NCBI GenBank assembly: GCA_017163975.1
Contig: JAFFSR010000227.1
Location: 3,224,001-3,288,000, forward strand
Direction: 5' to 3'
Source: Anastatus disparis
Taxonomy: Eukaryota > Arthropoda > Insecta > Hymenoptera > Eupelmidae
DNA: 64,000 nucleotides
Part shown: positions 45,669-59,339 of the stretch, in pieces
Numbering within the stretch: the first letter of the stretch is position 1
How the letters are laid out: each line of letters begins with the position of its first letter
Notes under the pieces: generated by a model
Databases searched by the model: none
The model's input: the letters and a program-made list of their open reading frames with translations, nothing else
Told to the model about the DNA's origin: nothing
Position numbers and translations under genes: made by a program

Positions 45669-47129
45669 AAAAAAAATATTTAGTTTGAAGGCTGAACAAA
45701 ATTAAATGAAAGCATTATTAGCAATCGAATATTAAAATAATAATAATTAAATAAATATTATTAAAATTTTAAAATAAATATTATATTAAAATTTTTAAAT
45801 AAATATTTCGTAAAAATAAAAAATTTATGTTGTATTTAAAATAACTGTTAAAAAAGTTTATTTATTTTTTCAAATACATAAAATTTAATAGATATATAGC
45901 ATATACATACTCACTAGTTTATTAAAAATTTTTTCTTAATTTCTTTTCTTTCTACTCATAAATTCAAATAACTTAGTTTTTAGAGCACCAGTCTGCTAAG
46001 CTTTTTTCTTTGCTGCGTGCAATTGACGATGTCGACGAGACAAGCTGTTGGGCATTGCATTCTTTAGTTCACATAAGATAACAAATAATTTATCCTGATG
46101 AAGAATAGCTAAACGCAGAAAAATAGCTCATCATATTTTATCATACAGATGTTTGTATACTTTTTTTTCGTATTTAATCTTTGCTAAGTGTCGTTTTTTT
46201 TTTTTTTGAATACATTGTTTTTATGTTGAAATTTTGTTTATTTCCTTTACAAAATATATATTTTTAAAATATAAATAAATTCAACTGCGATGCGATCATT
46301 TTTAACTTAAATACAATAATTTCCAAATATTTAATGGTAAAAATTTAATAAAATTAATTTTTATAAATAATATATAGCAAATATATTTATTAATATACAA
46401 TATATTCAAATATAAATAAGAAGCACCTACTTCATAAATTTTTTGGATGAAAAAGTTTCTACTGCAAATTTAAAATTTTGGGTTTATTTTCTTCATAGAG
46501 GCTTGTACTAAAAAATTGCTGGATTTTATTACTTTATACATAAAAAATGACTTTGAAAAAATTTCACTTTTATTTTAACTAGTTTTTTTTAAAAATAATT
46601 ATTTAATTTTCATTTCAAGAAAATAACGTTTCGAGTAACAAATTGCTGACATTTTCTCAGGTAATTTAAAAAAAAATTATTATTCAAAGACCTTTAGGAG
46701 CCAAAATAACTTTTTTTTAAACGTAGACGCCGTAATGAAAAGAATAAAGCGATGCGCTTGATTGATATTAATATTAAATATTTATATTTTCAATAAAAAA
46801 ATCCACGAATATTTAATTAATTTTTACGACTAGTAATTGAATAATAAAGAAAAGCTTTTTAAGAGTCTGATAACACGTAGAATATTTATGGCTTGGCTTT
46901 TGCTAGGTTTTTATTACCTGTCCAGACGCTCTTTAATAAATTTAATCATTTAGAAATGTCTTTGCTCTAGATAAATCTGGAATCCCCCATTCATTATGAC
47001 CCTTGTTTTGGAGCTCTTGATTTTATCCCCTAAAAAGGATGACTACCTGAATAATAGTTTCAGGCAAGGAAAAATGAAAAGGGATTAATAATGAAAATTA
47101 ACAATGGAAATGACAAATCAATGCGAAAT
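45669..47129. other. AT-rich spacer, unit A
   Basis: No gene, RNA or repeat supported beyond homopolymer runs. Confidence 0.45.
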
Positions 47130-47729
47130 ATTTTATAAATTATAGAAATACCAATAAAATTATATAAAGCTAGTTGTATAAAAGAGGTGATTTATAAATA
47201 GCCATTTTAAGTTTGTCGGAAAAAAACAATTTTTAAGTACATTATTAGTAAAATGCCAAATTATTTACTATTATTATTTTTAATAAGTTAAATACTGTTG
47301 ATAATACAACTACATTTTATGCTTTTATATTTACAAAGAAATTCTATTTACGAAATAGTTTAATATGGATTCATTGTAAATAAGTTTGAACTTTATCAAA
47401 ATATAAAATATTTCTTCTTTCTTGTAAGTAAACTTTTCATTAATTCTTCTTAATATTTTTTGGCTTCTTCCTATTCATAGCGTTTCCTATTACTTCATAT
47501 TAAATATTCTTTATTCCTTATTCAATCCACAGTTTTATATGAAAATATTTACAGGCAATTTCAGTATGGTTATTAAGCATAAATGACCAGAAAACGCCAC
47601 AAATCCTGCAGAGGAAAATATTTCCTATTCACAGGTCTGGTTTACAAAATATTAATATTGAAAAATATAAAACAATAATAATGCTGGTTAGATTATTGCA
47701 CACAGCAGCACACATAAATCTTCCAGCCG
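47130..47729. repeat. 3'-flank module at the A/B unit junction
   Basis: Family flank homologous to 31416-31789 plus 33146-33356, without the foldback insert between them. Its right end becomes near identical to 33357 onward, so it spans the tandem junction. The same sequence recurs at 61500-62104. Confidence 0.75.
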
Positions 47730-47800
47730 CACATCACTCACTCATACACTGCCATTCACACTCTAGTACATTTAATTTTTCATATTTTATATCACAGAAT

Positions 47801-49246
47801 CTAAGCTGTATTACTACTTTGTTTTTCCATTTTTTTCTTTTTATCTTCTTTTTTTAAAATGTGACGTAAAAATTTAAAAAAATCATATTTATCAAATGTC
47901 TCTTTCGTTGAATTAAACTTTTTTACAGCTTTCAAAAAAAGTTTTTAATTGTTACTATTTCATTCTCTGATGATGCACATTGTCGAATAAAAAATTCAAA
48001 AGAACCCCAATCATTATTTTTTCTTAATACAAACCAAATAATAATCCCCACATTAGAAAAAAAAAGTTTTTTTTTATCTATTGAACTTGCATTTTCCAAA
48101 ATTAATTTAATATTCTCTTCATCTTTAATCTCAAACAGTTGAGGCAAGAATTTATTACAGTCAATATTATTTGTAATATATTTTTAAATCTTTCAGGGCT
48201 TTGCTTCCAAAATATTGTAAATAAATTTTGATAATCATAATATTCAAAGTCTTTCTTTACCCAAGCAACAATAGTATTCAATAAAATTTCAAAATTGTAT
48301 TCACTAAGATAGGGCCATGCATGCTGTAATGACTCGATAAAAACATTTTGCAAAGGCCAGTTCAAAAGGAAATCTAGTACACAAAAGGCATTATGTTGCA
48401 GTATTAACATTCGTTGATATTTATCCATCTGCAAAAGTAAAAAATAAAAAACATCTATATATTCTCTATGATGTTTACTCAGTGAAATATCATAATCAAT
48501 ATAACTGAAATTGCCAAAATCCTTTGCGACATTTTTAGCTGATCTTAATAAAGACTTTCTTTTTCTTCCAAAGAGAGCTTTTGAAAAAAATACTCAGTTG
48601 CAGTTTTATTACCAGCGTATACTGCATTTTCGAATGCACGTTGATAATGAGTACTATTTGGATAGCACTTACTTGGACGATAAAAATAAGGAAAACCTTT
48701 AATTCCATCATCATTACTCCAATAAAATACTAATGGTTGGTCGTCCATTTCATCAGGATTCTCAAAACGGTTTTTAAAATTGATATTCGACTGCATCTTA
48801 TACCACAAAACTGAGAGGTCTAATTCAGAACAGTAAACATAAGCTAATTGATAACGTATATTGGCATCAATACTATCATCTCGAATTAGTATTTCAGCGG
48901 TTCTTTTTCGATCTATCTTTCCGAGTTGTGTCCAATAAAGCTGGTTTAAATTTCTTGTAATAGGTCTATTAGATATACACTTTAGGTGAAACATTAACCA
49001 TCTCATCAGTTCAAATCCTATTGACTTAATAAAAGGTATTATTTTCTTCTTCACTTTCAGTGGCACTGGAAGGATTTCTACTTTTTTTATTACTTTTTCT
49101 TCTACTTCTGGCCATGAATCATTACTAAAAGAAAACTTAGAATCTGGTTTCATCACATTTTTAATTTCTTCAGATTGAACCCACAATCTAATGGCTATTT
49201 TTACAAGAACAATATGCTCAAGTGTTGGTATTAAATTAAAATGCAT
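47801..49246 (-). CDS. Ankyrin-like family protein, copy B (three apparent frameshifts)
   Basis: The start is intact (MHFNLIPTLEHIVLVKIAIR at 49246) and the seven-T run that is short in A is full length here. Relative to A, three one-base losses occur, all in T runs: near 48560, near 48182 and near 47943. They split the frame into pieces 49246-48545, 48434-48102 and 48147-47932, then the tail. Total length is 1446 against an expected 1449. Substitutions relative to A are nearly absent. Combined with B-C sharing of two of the losses, either inherited inactivation or systematic homopolymer miscalling is possible. Confidence 0.7.
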
Positions 49247-52036
49247 CTTCTGTAAAATTATTAGAATGCTTGATATTATTATTTACTATTATAAACATTA
49301 AATTTAAAATTGTACAATATTTGCAGTAATGCAAATAGATTTAGATATACTGGAAAAATGAAATCCGGGTAAATATTTCACTGTAGAGTAGTTGAGGTGA
49401 AAATAAATATTCTTAGTTCTTCCGTCTCAATTTAATCTGATTTCAAAAGATTGATATACTGGGCCTCATCACTGCTTTCCTCTTAGGATGTGAGCCAATA
49501 ACTACCAACAAGCTTCTGTACTGATCTATAGTCAGTATAATACTGAAGTTCTCCAGCAAACTGACTCTGTTCTTTCACTTCAGGGATGATGCCTACTGCC
49601 CCTACAGTACCCACATAGGTAGCGCCCCCAAACGATGGATTAAACGAACTTTTGTATAGGGATTGTAAGTATTACATTAATTTTTTTTTATCAACTTCGA
49701 TTGAGAATTTATAAACATGTACATAAATTTAGCTTCTGTTACCATAATGTGCATAAATTTAAGATAAAAAATATATTCTATTATCCTGATTATATTCGTT
49801 TTATACAATCATTTTGCATTTTATATAATATTATATTTCTATTATGATTTCATTAAAAATTGGAAATTAAGAATAAATATTCTAAACTTGATTCTAGAAA
49901 TTATCACAGTAAAAACATTATAATAGATATTTCGTATTAACAGAAATAAAACTTTTTTAAACCATATGTTCTATTTTTGTAATTTTTAAATAATTTATTT
50001 AATTAGTTAATAGCTACATGGCATTGAATTGGGATTGGACAGCTAAAATGAAATTTGAATCGAAAATTATTTTAAACGCATACAACTTTATTAGTTTTTT
50101 TTTCTTTGATAAATTTAATAATAATTTTAATAAGATTAATTAGATTTAATATTGGTTTCAAGGAAAATAGAAGAGCAGAATTTTTGTTTCTAATTTTCGT
50201 TTTGTTACGGAGATATTGTACGCTAATAAGTGAAAACTACCAGTTTAATCCTAAATCTTTAGCCCACAAATTAAGATTCTACTAACTCTAACTCACAAAC
50301 TCCTCTGAGAAATCATGATAAAATAATTAAATTTTTATTTAATAATTTTTTTCAATATTTATTAAAGTGTTTATGAGTATATATATTGTAACCAAAAATA
50401 TTACGAATTGACTTGAATAGCAATTAAAAATAAAAAACTAAACTTCATATTTTTTTCTTTCTATCATTAAAAGTCTACTACGAAGTTTAAAAAAATGAGT
50501 TTTTTAATTTATAGTATTATAGTAAAGGGTTCAAAAATTCAAGTTAAAAAAAATTAAAATTTTGTATATTTTGATATAATAAAGTAGAAAAATAGTTAGG
50601 CACGTTTTGAGATAGACGAATCAGGCACATTCAAATTTGTGTCCTGAATCAACGGACGTCGCATTTTTTGTTTTTTATGTAGTCCTCGTAGAACTCAAAT
50701 TGCTTTCATATCCTTTTTGGTTTAAGTTTATAGCTTTGAAATTAATATGGTGTCAATCAATTTAAAAATATTTATTACATAAAAAATTATTCATCTTCAA
50801 TTAAAAAATTTTTTTGTTCAAATTTAGTATTTAAAAACTTCTCAAAACTTTATTTTAGTATGAATTTTCAATAGATTAAAAATACTCTAATATAATTTAA
50901 TTTATATTTTGTTCCCACTTTTTCGAGAATAAAATAATACTTTATTTATGCCAAAATTTTAGAAGTCGGTTATATCTTACTTTCGGCCAGCTTTTCGAGT
51001 TAATAAAGTGGCCATTACTCTTGAGATAGGAATAAAAGAATATTCTTTTGTATAAGATTTTCTACTTTAACAAGAAACAGTATATTGTTTTGTTGTATTT
51101 GCTATGGAGCTTGAAATCAATACAAAATATTTTATTTATAATAAAACAATTTCAACAATTTTAAAATAAATTTTGATGGAAAGTTATTTTAGAAAAACAT
51201 AATTTTATTACCCAACGTTCACAAATAATTTTTATACCTTTTTTAATTATATGTAAAATATAACTGAATTTCCTTAAATTATAAAATGCACTAAACCTGA
51301 AAATCACGTAAGTTAAATTGACTTTTTAGAAACTTATTTTTTTAGTTTTTAATATTTAAAAAACTACTTTAACTGAATTTTACAATTTTAAATACATAAT
51401 CTTAGCTAAAATAACAGACATCAATGTGATGAAATAAAAATATTAGTGTATAATATAAAGTTTAATAATGAGTTTAATTATTTATTTTTTATAAGTATAC
51501 TAAAATTTTTTAATTTCAAGAATAAGCGATTAATATACATCAAGTTTCTTTTGAGTTTAATTGAGTGATTAGAAAATTTCTAAACGTTGCATTGGGTAGA
51601 ATGAGTCAATTTTATTGTATGTGAGATATGAGAAATGTAAAGTCTAATAACGTTGATAATATTTCCACCTACGTTTTTATCGCTTAAATAGTATTATTTC
51701 ATTGTTAAACAGTATTATTTCCACTGTGAACACATGTTAGTAATACTATTCGATCGAATAATGTATTATTATTAATTATCATTTTAAATGATTCTTTTAT
51801 AAGTTATGATAAAATATCTATTTTTATTGATTTTTCAAATGTTAAAAGTTTATTTAATCAACGTATAATAGAAATAAATAAAAATTAATAAAATTAAAAA
51901 TTTTTAAAATCATTAAAACAGCTATTATAAACTTTAGGATTGGATAGTTCAAATATGCAAAAAATTCTGTAATTATTCTAGGAGATACTAAGAACCGAAA
52001 CAACGATTTGCAGTTTAAAAGAAAAAAATTAAATAC
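49247..52036. other. 5' flank of copy B and spacer, unit B
   Basis: Near-identical copy of 34876-37663, including the MITE-free flank and the old-duplication block (about 51030-52030). No gene. Confidence 0.5.
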
Positions 52037-52200
52037 GTGGATTCATAATCCTAAGATTTCAAGTTCGAATCCCGTTCTATGACGACTGGTACAAACACCG
52101 CTGTACGTTACATGTGCTTTGTTCACGAACACACTGAAACGACTCCCGTTGCTGATTAGCATTACAAATAGCATAAATATAGCGATGTTAGAGAAGAAAT

Positions 52201-52203
<3 letters not shown>
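52037..52203 (+). mobile_element. 5'-truncated SINE copy in unit B
   Basis: Counterpart of 37664-37831. Confidence 0.8.

Positions 52204-52256
<53 letters not shown>
52204..52256. repeat. (TA)n microsatellite, unit B
   Basis: About 53 bp of TA repeats, about 18 bp longer than in unit A. It marks mutation, or assembly difference, after the duplication. Confidence 0.9.
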
Positions 52257-52260
<4 letters not shown>

Positions 52261-52300
52261 GATAAAATAGTGGGAACATGAAATACAAATATGATTTTTT

Positions 52301-52478
52301 GTTTTTTATTATTTAACGTCGCTGTATTTCATTACGATGCTAATTAACGACGGAGGTCGTCAGTGTGTTTGTGAACAAAGCATGTGATGCTTGTATGAAT
52401 CGGCCGAGTGCGGGATTTGAACTCAGGACTGTGAGATTACGAATCCATCGCTCTACCGATTGAGTTACTGACGATCTC
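52301..52478 (-). mobile_element. Reverse SINE facing the truncated SINE, unit B
   Basis: Counterpart of 37911-38088. Confidence 0.85.
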
Positions 52479-53090
52479 TAAATTTACAAATTTTCCTTTT
52501 TATTAAAAATTTAAAAATATTTGATTTTTCCTCGTTTAAATAAACATGAAAATTATATACGAATAAATTGTCATATTACGGTATCAATTGTATAATATAA
52601 ATAAAATAAATTTTAAAAAGTGGAAAAAAGTATTAATCAATTGAAAGTCATGTTCATTTAATCGAAATTAGATTTAATAAACTAATTGTATGAATGTTAT
52701 TAAAAATATTAACTTGCATATGCATCAGTAAATGTCAATTTATTGATTCTTAAAAATATAAATGGAAAATCTAAAATCTTAGATTTTAATTTTCTATCAT
52801 GTTTTTCTTTTGATTTTTAGCAAAACAAAATAAAATAAAAATTTATTACTTTTATAATAAAAGATATCTAAAACTTATCGATTAATAAAAAAGTAGACAA
52901 AATCGAAAAATATAATACATACAACATTTTTTAAGTTCATCATTATTATTACTAACATTTAATTTAAAATATTAATTATTTTAACATAATGAACTTGATC
53001 GATTTTTTTACATTACCGATTTTTAATAATTTAAAAGCTCTCACACTTAATCGTTCTAGAATAAAAAAAATTCTACATGCAAAAATATCA

Positions 53091-53292
53091 ATTTTTTTTT
53101 TTTTATTTAACGTCGCTCTATTTATGCTATCATTTGATGCTAATTAGCGACGGAGATCATCAGTGTGTTTGTGAACAAAGCACATGTAACGTACAGTGGT
53201 ACTTGTATCATTCGGTCACCGAGAGCGGGATTCGAACTCGGAACCTCGAGATTACGAATCCCTCACTCTACCGACTGAGCCACTGACGATCT
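53091..53292 (-). mobile_element. Reverse SINE upstream of the UGGT copy, unit B
   Basis: Counterpart of 38707-38911, with a shorter poly-T tract at its tail. Confidence 0.85.
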
Positions 53293-53576
53293 TATTAAAT
53301 ATCAATATTAGAAATGACACGTTTAAGAAATGCAAAAATAAAATTCTGGTGAAATGTATACACGAGTTATATACATTTTTGACGTCGACGTATATACCAG
53401 TAGTAATATTCTTATTCAAAACAGACAGTGAGAGTCGCATATATGCATCGCGGGGAGATCCCCAAAAGAATCGAAAAAAACAAATATGGCGGTTCAAATA
53501 TAAGTTTACATTCTGCCGCATGATTAAGTGTATATACGTCGCTGTTTTATTCGATTACAGTTGTTGCGGCAAGGCA

Positions 53577-53595
53577 CGTGCACTGCATGGATTGG
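53577..53595 (+). promoter_or_regulatory. ER-stress-element-like motif in the UGGT leader, unit B
   Basis: CGTGC-N9-ATTGG overlapping CACGTG, identical to unit A 39194-39212. It matches the reverse complement of CCAAT-N9-CCACG with one mismatch. Confidence 0.35.
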
Positions 53596-53893
53596 TTGAA
53601 AATTGATAATAATTATTTATTAAAAAAAAAATCATTAAAGGGCTTTTTGTTAAACGGAAAATCCAAAGGTACGTTTAGTAATAGCGTCACTGACGCCGAA
53701 TCATGTTTTTAAGGTTAAGATAATAATATAGTTTTAAATTTTTATTGATTTTTTTTTTATGCAAGTGTTGTGTTTTGTATTTTTAGACACTGTCAAACAT
53801 TTATAATATACAATTTTTATAGATTTTTTTAGGATAAAAATTAAATATTTATTGAATGCAGTTTTGCTAATTGTAACTGTAATCACTTTACAG

Positions 53894-56800
53894 ATGTGGA
53901 TTTTCATGTTATTATGCCCTCTACTTATAAATGTTGGTTCAGCTTTGTCTGAGAAAAAAGCTCATAAATATGTAAGCACATTGATCCATGCCAAATGGAA
54001 AGATACACCATTAGTACTTGAAGTAGCAGAATATTTAAACGATGAAAATCCAAACTACTTTTGGAGGTTTGTCGATGAAGTTTCTAGCAGATCATCTGAC
54101 TTTGAAAAAAGTGGTATGCCTATTTTTAAAGTTATTTTTTATCTGTGTATGAATAAATTAAGTTAATTTAAAATAGCCATTAAAAATCATTTGATTGGTC
54201 AGCAATTGATTTGTCATTTAATAAGTAAATTAATGTACAGTTATAAGTATGTTTAATTAATATAAATTTTAAATAGTTATAAAAGTAGACTAAATTGAAA
54301 TAATTCGTATTATTTTGTTTACTTTAAATCAAGTTATTTTAATAATCTAAGTTAAACAAGTTTGTGAAATTGGTATTTGTTACAGTGTTATGCAAAGTTA
54401 TCTAAATTTTTACTACAATTTTGTACAAATAATTAATAGTGTTTAATTCTTTCTTTTTCAGCGAAATCGAAAAATCATTATGACCTAGTAATTTCTGTAG
54501 CAGAAAAATTTCTTAGTCCAGCTGAGATAGCTGTAATGAAACTAGGTCTTTCATTATGTATTTATTCAGCTCGAGTGGAGATGTTCTCTCAGATGGCTGA
54601 GAATAAAGAGATCTCAGACTTGAATTGTAATAATTTCATTGATGTTGGTGGAAAATATACATGTTCTTTAGAAGAACTGGAACAACTTATGAATCAAGTT
54701 AATATAAATTTTTATATTATGTAAAAATTTGATAAAAATTTAATTTATATTAACCTTAATTTATTTTTAGGATGATTTAACGCAAATAGATGCATATAGT
54801 ATAGACCATTTTTATCTTGGCAAACAACAAACAAATAAAACATTGGTTTTATATGGACAAATGGGCACAGATGGTTTTTCAGCGTTGCACTATAAATTAA
54901 AGTCTATTGTTGAAACTGAAAAAATAAATTACATTCTTAGACATTATATTAAAGTAAGTCATTAATATGATTATCAGGAATTGTTTGCATGTATAAAATA
55001 ATTTTTTAATAACCAATGTTTTAATATTAGGAAAGACCTGACAGAAGACTAAGACTTTCCGGTTATGGTGTAGAATTACAAATGAAGTCCACTGAATATA
55101 AAGCAACAGATGATTCAGACATCACAGATAATGAACAGCGTGATGATGACGATACTGATGAGGAAACTGATGAAATAGATGGAATCAATTTTTCAGTTTT
55201 AAAGTAAATAATTTATTCAAATTATTATAATTTTCGTAACAATTAAATAATACTTATAAAAATTATTTTAGAAAATTGTATCCTGATGAACACCAAAAAT
55301 TGGAAGCCATGCAAACATATCTTTTGGAAAATAGTCATGAAATTGGAGCTTTAAAAGTTTGGCAATTCCAAGAACTAAGTCATCAAGCTGCTGAAAGAAT
55401 AATGAATTCTCCAGCTAATGAGGCACTTAATGTGTTAACTGACATATCTCAAAACTTTCCAATGCAGGTAAACTAAATTTATTTTACAGTTTATCTTAAA
55501 TATTATCACATAATAATAGTTTATATTAAAAATTTTAATTTTATAAAATATAGGCAAAATCATTAATTAAAACAAAAGTTAATGATGACATGAAAAAGGA
55601 AATGAAACTCAATCAAGAAATATTTTCTGCTAGTTTAAATATTCAACCAACAGATATAACTTTATTTGTTAATGGACTTTTCTTTGATTTAGAAGCTATT
55701 GATATATTAACTCTTTTGGAATCTTTACGTTCTGAACTTAGAGTTATGGAATCATTTTATAAAATAGGTAAAATTTAAAATAATTTAAATTACAGATAAA
55801 ATCTTGATTTTATGTACATTTAAAATTTATAATTTATTTATATTAGGATTCAGTAGCAAAAAGATGAGTAAGCTATTAGCATTAGACTTATCAAATAGCG
55901 TAGATCAAGACTTTGCAATTGATATACGCGATTCAGCTATTATTTGGGCAAATGACATTGAACATGATTATTGGTATAATCGTTGGTCACCATCTTTGAC
56001 TGAATTATTACGTCCTACATTTCCTGGTATGCTACGTAATGTTCGTCGTAATCTTTACAACCTGGTAAATTGATCATCAAATACTTTTAATTCAATATTC
56101 TTATGCTCTTTATTAAAATGAATTTTTTAAATTCATTTTAGGTCATTGTAATAGATCCATTGAGTGAAGAATCTGCTCCTTTAATAACTTTAGCGGAATC
56201 TCTTTATGCCCATTCTGCTCCATTAAGAATAGGTTTTGTATTCCTCACAAACTTCAATGTAACGGAGACTGGATCATCAAATCCAAGCATTGCAGTTAAT
56301 AATGCATATCATTATTTAACGGAAAGAAAAAGTCCAAAGGAAGCCATGCGTTTCTTATCAAATGTTAGTATTATAAATCAAATAACATAAATGTATCTTA
56401 AGTAAATTAAAATAATTAATAATTTAATAAATTACAGTTAGGTAATTACATAGGACCTAATGGATTAGATGTGAATGATATCGAAAGAGCCTTAAAAACA
56501 ATAGATTCTAGTGCAAATATAAATTACATTTTTGGAGAGGAATCAGAATATGATGTAGGTCGTCATCTTGCTAGTGATTTTATTAAAAGAACTGATTTCA
56601 AAAAGTTCCCTCAAGCTCTATTGAATGGTATTCCATTACCTTCTAATCAATTAAATGCTGAATCTTTTGAAGAAGCTGTTTTATCTACAATAATGTCCCA
56701 AACTCCAATGCTTCAAAAGGCAGTTTATCGAACTTTTTGATGATGAATATGGTAAGATTTAAATTAACTAATAATAAATTTATTTTTAAATATATTTTAT

Positions 56801-57416
56801 TAAACTCTAATTACTATTATATTATTGTTAGAAAAAAGTGACATATCTGATGATATGATTATAAAGATCGCGTCTTTATTAGTCCCCAGACCACAAACTA
56901 GAAGCCGGTTTGATGTTCCTATCCATGGTGATGAACATAAGTATGTAGACTAAATAGAAATCTAAATCTTTGTTTTATATATACTTATGATTTTTTTAAA
57001 AATATTCTTTTGTATTTTTGAATTCTAGTGCTATAAAAATTCCTGCAACAAATTTAGATGCTGCAGCTTTCAGTTTCATTGCTATAGTTGATCCAGTTTC
57101 TCGTGGTGCTCAGAAATTTGGACCAATTCTTTAAATTGTGATATCAAAGTTTTCTTAAATTGTGTATATAAAAATAGCGATATGCCAGTTAAAAGGTAAA
57201 TATACAGATTTTTAATTTTAATTGAGAAATTCCAATTTAATTACTACAATTTTTATAAAATAAATAAATTATTTTGCACCAAGAGGATTGCAGATTACTT
57301 TAGGAACTGTAAAACAACCTGTAATGGTTGATACAATAGTCATGGCAAACTTAGGCTACTTTCAATTCGAAGCTAATCCTGGTGAATGGTTGTTAAGATT
57401 GTGTCAAGGAAGATAA
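53894..57416 (+). pseudogene. Uggt: UDP-glucose:glycoprotein glucosyltransferase copy without catalytic domain, unit B
   Basis: Same structure as unit A, shifted by about 14384. Exons: 53894-54113, 54462-54697, 54771-54953, 55031-55203, 55272-55467, 55554-55767, 55847-56064, 56142-56363 and 56438 to a stop near 56740. Exon 1 has six A before the donor. Its 220 nt leave one base that joins CG of exon 2 into an Ala codon, and every later junction is also in phase. An open frame of roughly 650 codons therefore runs from signal peptide to AVYRTF. This covers the first thioredoxin-like domains and lacks the beta-sandwich and GT24 domain of the usual protein of about 1500 residues. Downstream exon pieces (to MVDTIVMANLG) remain but are broken. 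It may be an expressed truncated protein or a pseudogene; without the catalytic domain it cannot transfer glucose. Confidence 0.85.
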
Positions 57417-57439
57417 TTTGAAATTTATGATACTACAAG

Positions 57440-57570
57440 TGTGCTTTAAATCAAGTTATTTTCATAATTCAAGTTTAAAAATAAATAAAATCAGCAGTTA
57501 TCTAAAATGTTCTCTCAGATAGCTGAGACTAAAGAAATATCAGATTTTAAATGTAATAATTTTGATTTGT
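57440..57570 (+). pseudogene. Degenerate UGGT intron 1/exon 2 fragment, unit B
   Basis: Counterpart of 43056-43186 (ATGTTCTCTCAGATAGCTGA near 57507). Confidence 0.8.
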
Positions 57571-57803
57571 TTATTAATAACAATTTGATTATGTTTAAAA
57601 ATCTTTATTGTATTACATTCTATTATTTAAATTAATATTTTACAATTAAATAAATAAAAATTCTCATTTTGTATCAATTTGTAAAAATCGCTCTTACACA
57701 ATCATAAAAAAAAATATAAACAAATACACCTTTTTATATTACTAAACAATTATTGAATAAATAAAACATTTTAATACATTGACAGAAGTCTTAAAATTTC
57801 AGT

Positions 57804-58254
57804 TCATTTTAATTTTTTTTTGTTATGTTTTCGTAAGTGTACTATCATTTTACTCTTAGCATCACATCTAAAATTGCAATGCTCGCAATTAATATATTTT
57901 CCTTTATCCAAATGTACTTTATAAAAATGTTGCTGTAATTGAAATTTTTGTTTGTATTTTTTATCACAAATTCCACAAATCGCATAATCTTCTATTTTGA
58001 TTACGGTGTGCTTTACTAACTCGTGCCGTTTGAGGGTTTGTAAATCATTCGTAGTAAAATGACATGTCTCCATCTGACAGAATAGATTTTTAGGTTTGCC
58101 ACATCTTTTCTTATGGCGTTTTAACGCGATTCCGCTATTAAAAATCCTATTACATTTATCGCATTTTTTTTCTTCTAAAATCACTTTTCTATGTATTCGT
58201 TCATGCAATTTTAGGCCCTTAGCCGTTTTAAAAGATTTAATACACTCATTGCAT
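57804..58254 (-). CDS. C2H2 zinc-finger protein, terminal exon, unit B
   Basis: Same five-finger exon as at 43415-43871, behind the same acceptor. A T-run shorter by one base changes the tail to NKKKLK and moves the stop. All Cys and His ligands are kept. Confidence 0.8.
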
Positions 58255-59339
58255 CTGAAAACGAAAACTAATTTTCTTTTATTAAATAATATTATATTAT
58301 ATGAATTTTGAAGTGCACTTTTTAACGCACTGATATATATGTCTTTATTATTTTAAGTTTTACCTCTTGCATTTTCACTCATCGTCGATATTTATATTTT
58401 TAAAAATTATTGTAAGAGTTAACGTATTTAATTGATTATAAAAAAGATTTTTAATTATATAAAATAAGAAAAGCTGATAAAATTTTGTACTGATACGTTA
58501 CATATACCCAATTATAGTTGTGTTTATAATCTCAACTGTAAAGAAAACTTTTCTTAAATATTTGTAAATAAACCCAGCAACGTCATATACTTTATGCGGG
58601 AAATTTAATTTAATTTCATTTAATTTGAAATGTATAACAAAAATTTGTTCACAACACTTTTTATCTCGCTTTTATACATATAATATATCCTATTTTATTA
58701 ATTGTAACATTTTAGCCTGAATATAAATGTCTTTGGTATGTAAATAATACGAATAAAAAAAAAATAAACGTACAAAATATTTACGAAAAGCTCTTAAACT
58801 CATTTGAACTTTTTCAATAACAATGCAAATTCTTTTTTTTCTTTTAGACAGATTAATTACAAAAAATGCTATATAATATTTCTCATCAAATAGCCATGTG
58901 TTCGACTTATCAAAATAAAGAGAAAAAGATAAAGACACACTACTAGCTTTTGTTCAATTGAATCTTGTCTTAGCATTGGGATTTCCCACATCTATATTCT
59001 ATAAGAAAAAAAAGAAAGAAAAATAAAATAAAGAAAATTTTTTCTCTGACTGAATAATAGTATCTTATTTCTTTTAACGTTTGTATCGTTGGACTTGAAT
59101 TTAGGTCAATTAAGTACACAACGATATTTTGGTTGTATGTCCATAAGTTAGCTTTTTCCTTCTTTAAAAATAAAATTTAACACATGATTTTATAGACGAA
59201 ATTAGAGCATATTTATTTTGGGTATAACTATTCTTTATATTGTTCTCACTTATATTATGAATATGAAAAAGAGATATAAGCATAAATTTATTTATCCATG
59301 AGGTTAGACCTTGAATAGCTCAAAAAAATTTAACTTCAG
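58255..59339. other. AT-rich spacer, unit B
   Basis: Counterpart of 43872-44960. An 82-codon minus-strand ORF (58690-58938) depends on homopolymer length and is interrupted in unit A, so it is not called. Confidence 0.4.

Larger units (their letters stand above)
33357..47729. repeat. Tandem unit A (about 14.37 kb)
   Basis: First of at least three near-identical head-to-tail units. Landmark offsets to unit B are 14373 at the left (end of the family gene) and 14383-14384 across the UGGT copy. The drift is largely a (TA)n length change. Order: ankyrin-like gene (minus), its 5' flank, old-duplication block, SINEs, UGGT copy (plus), zinc-finger exon (minus), orphan exon-like ORF (plus), foldback, distal flank. 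Confidence 0.9.

Noticed and set aside
48511..48702. Plus-strand ORF MPKSFATFLADL (also at 62887)
   Set aside because: It is antisense to the ankyrin-like gene and exists only because of the shifted homopolymer; a shadow.
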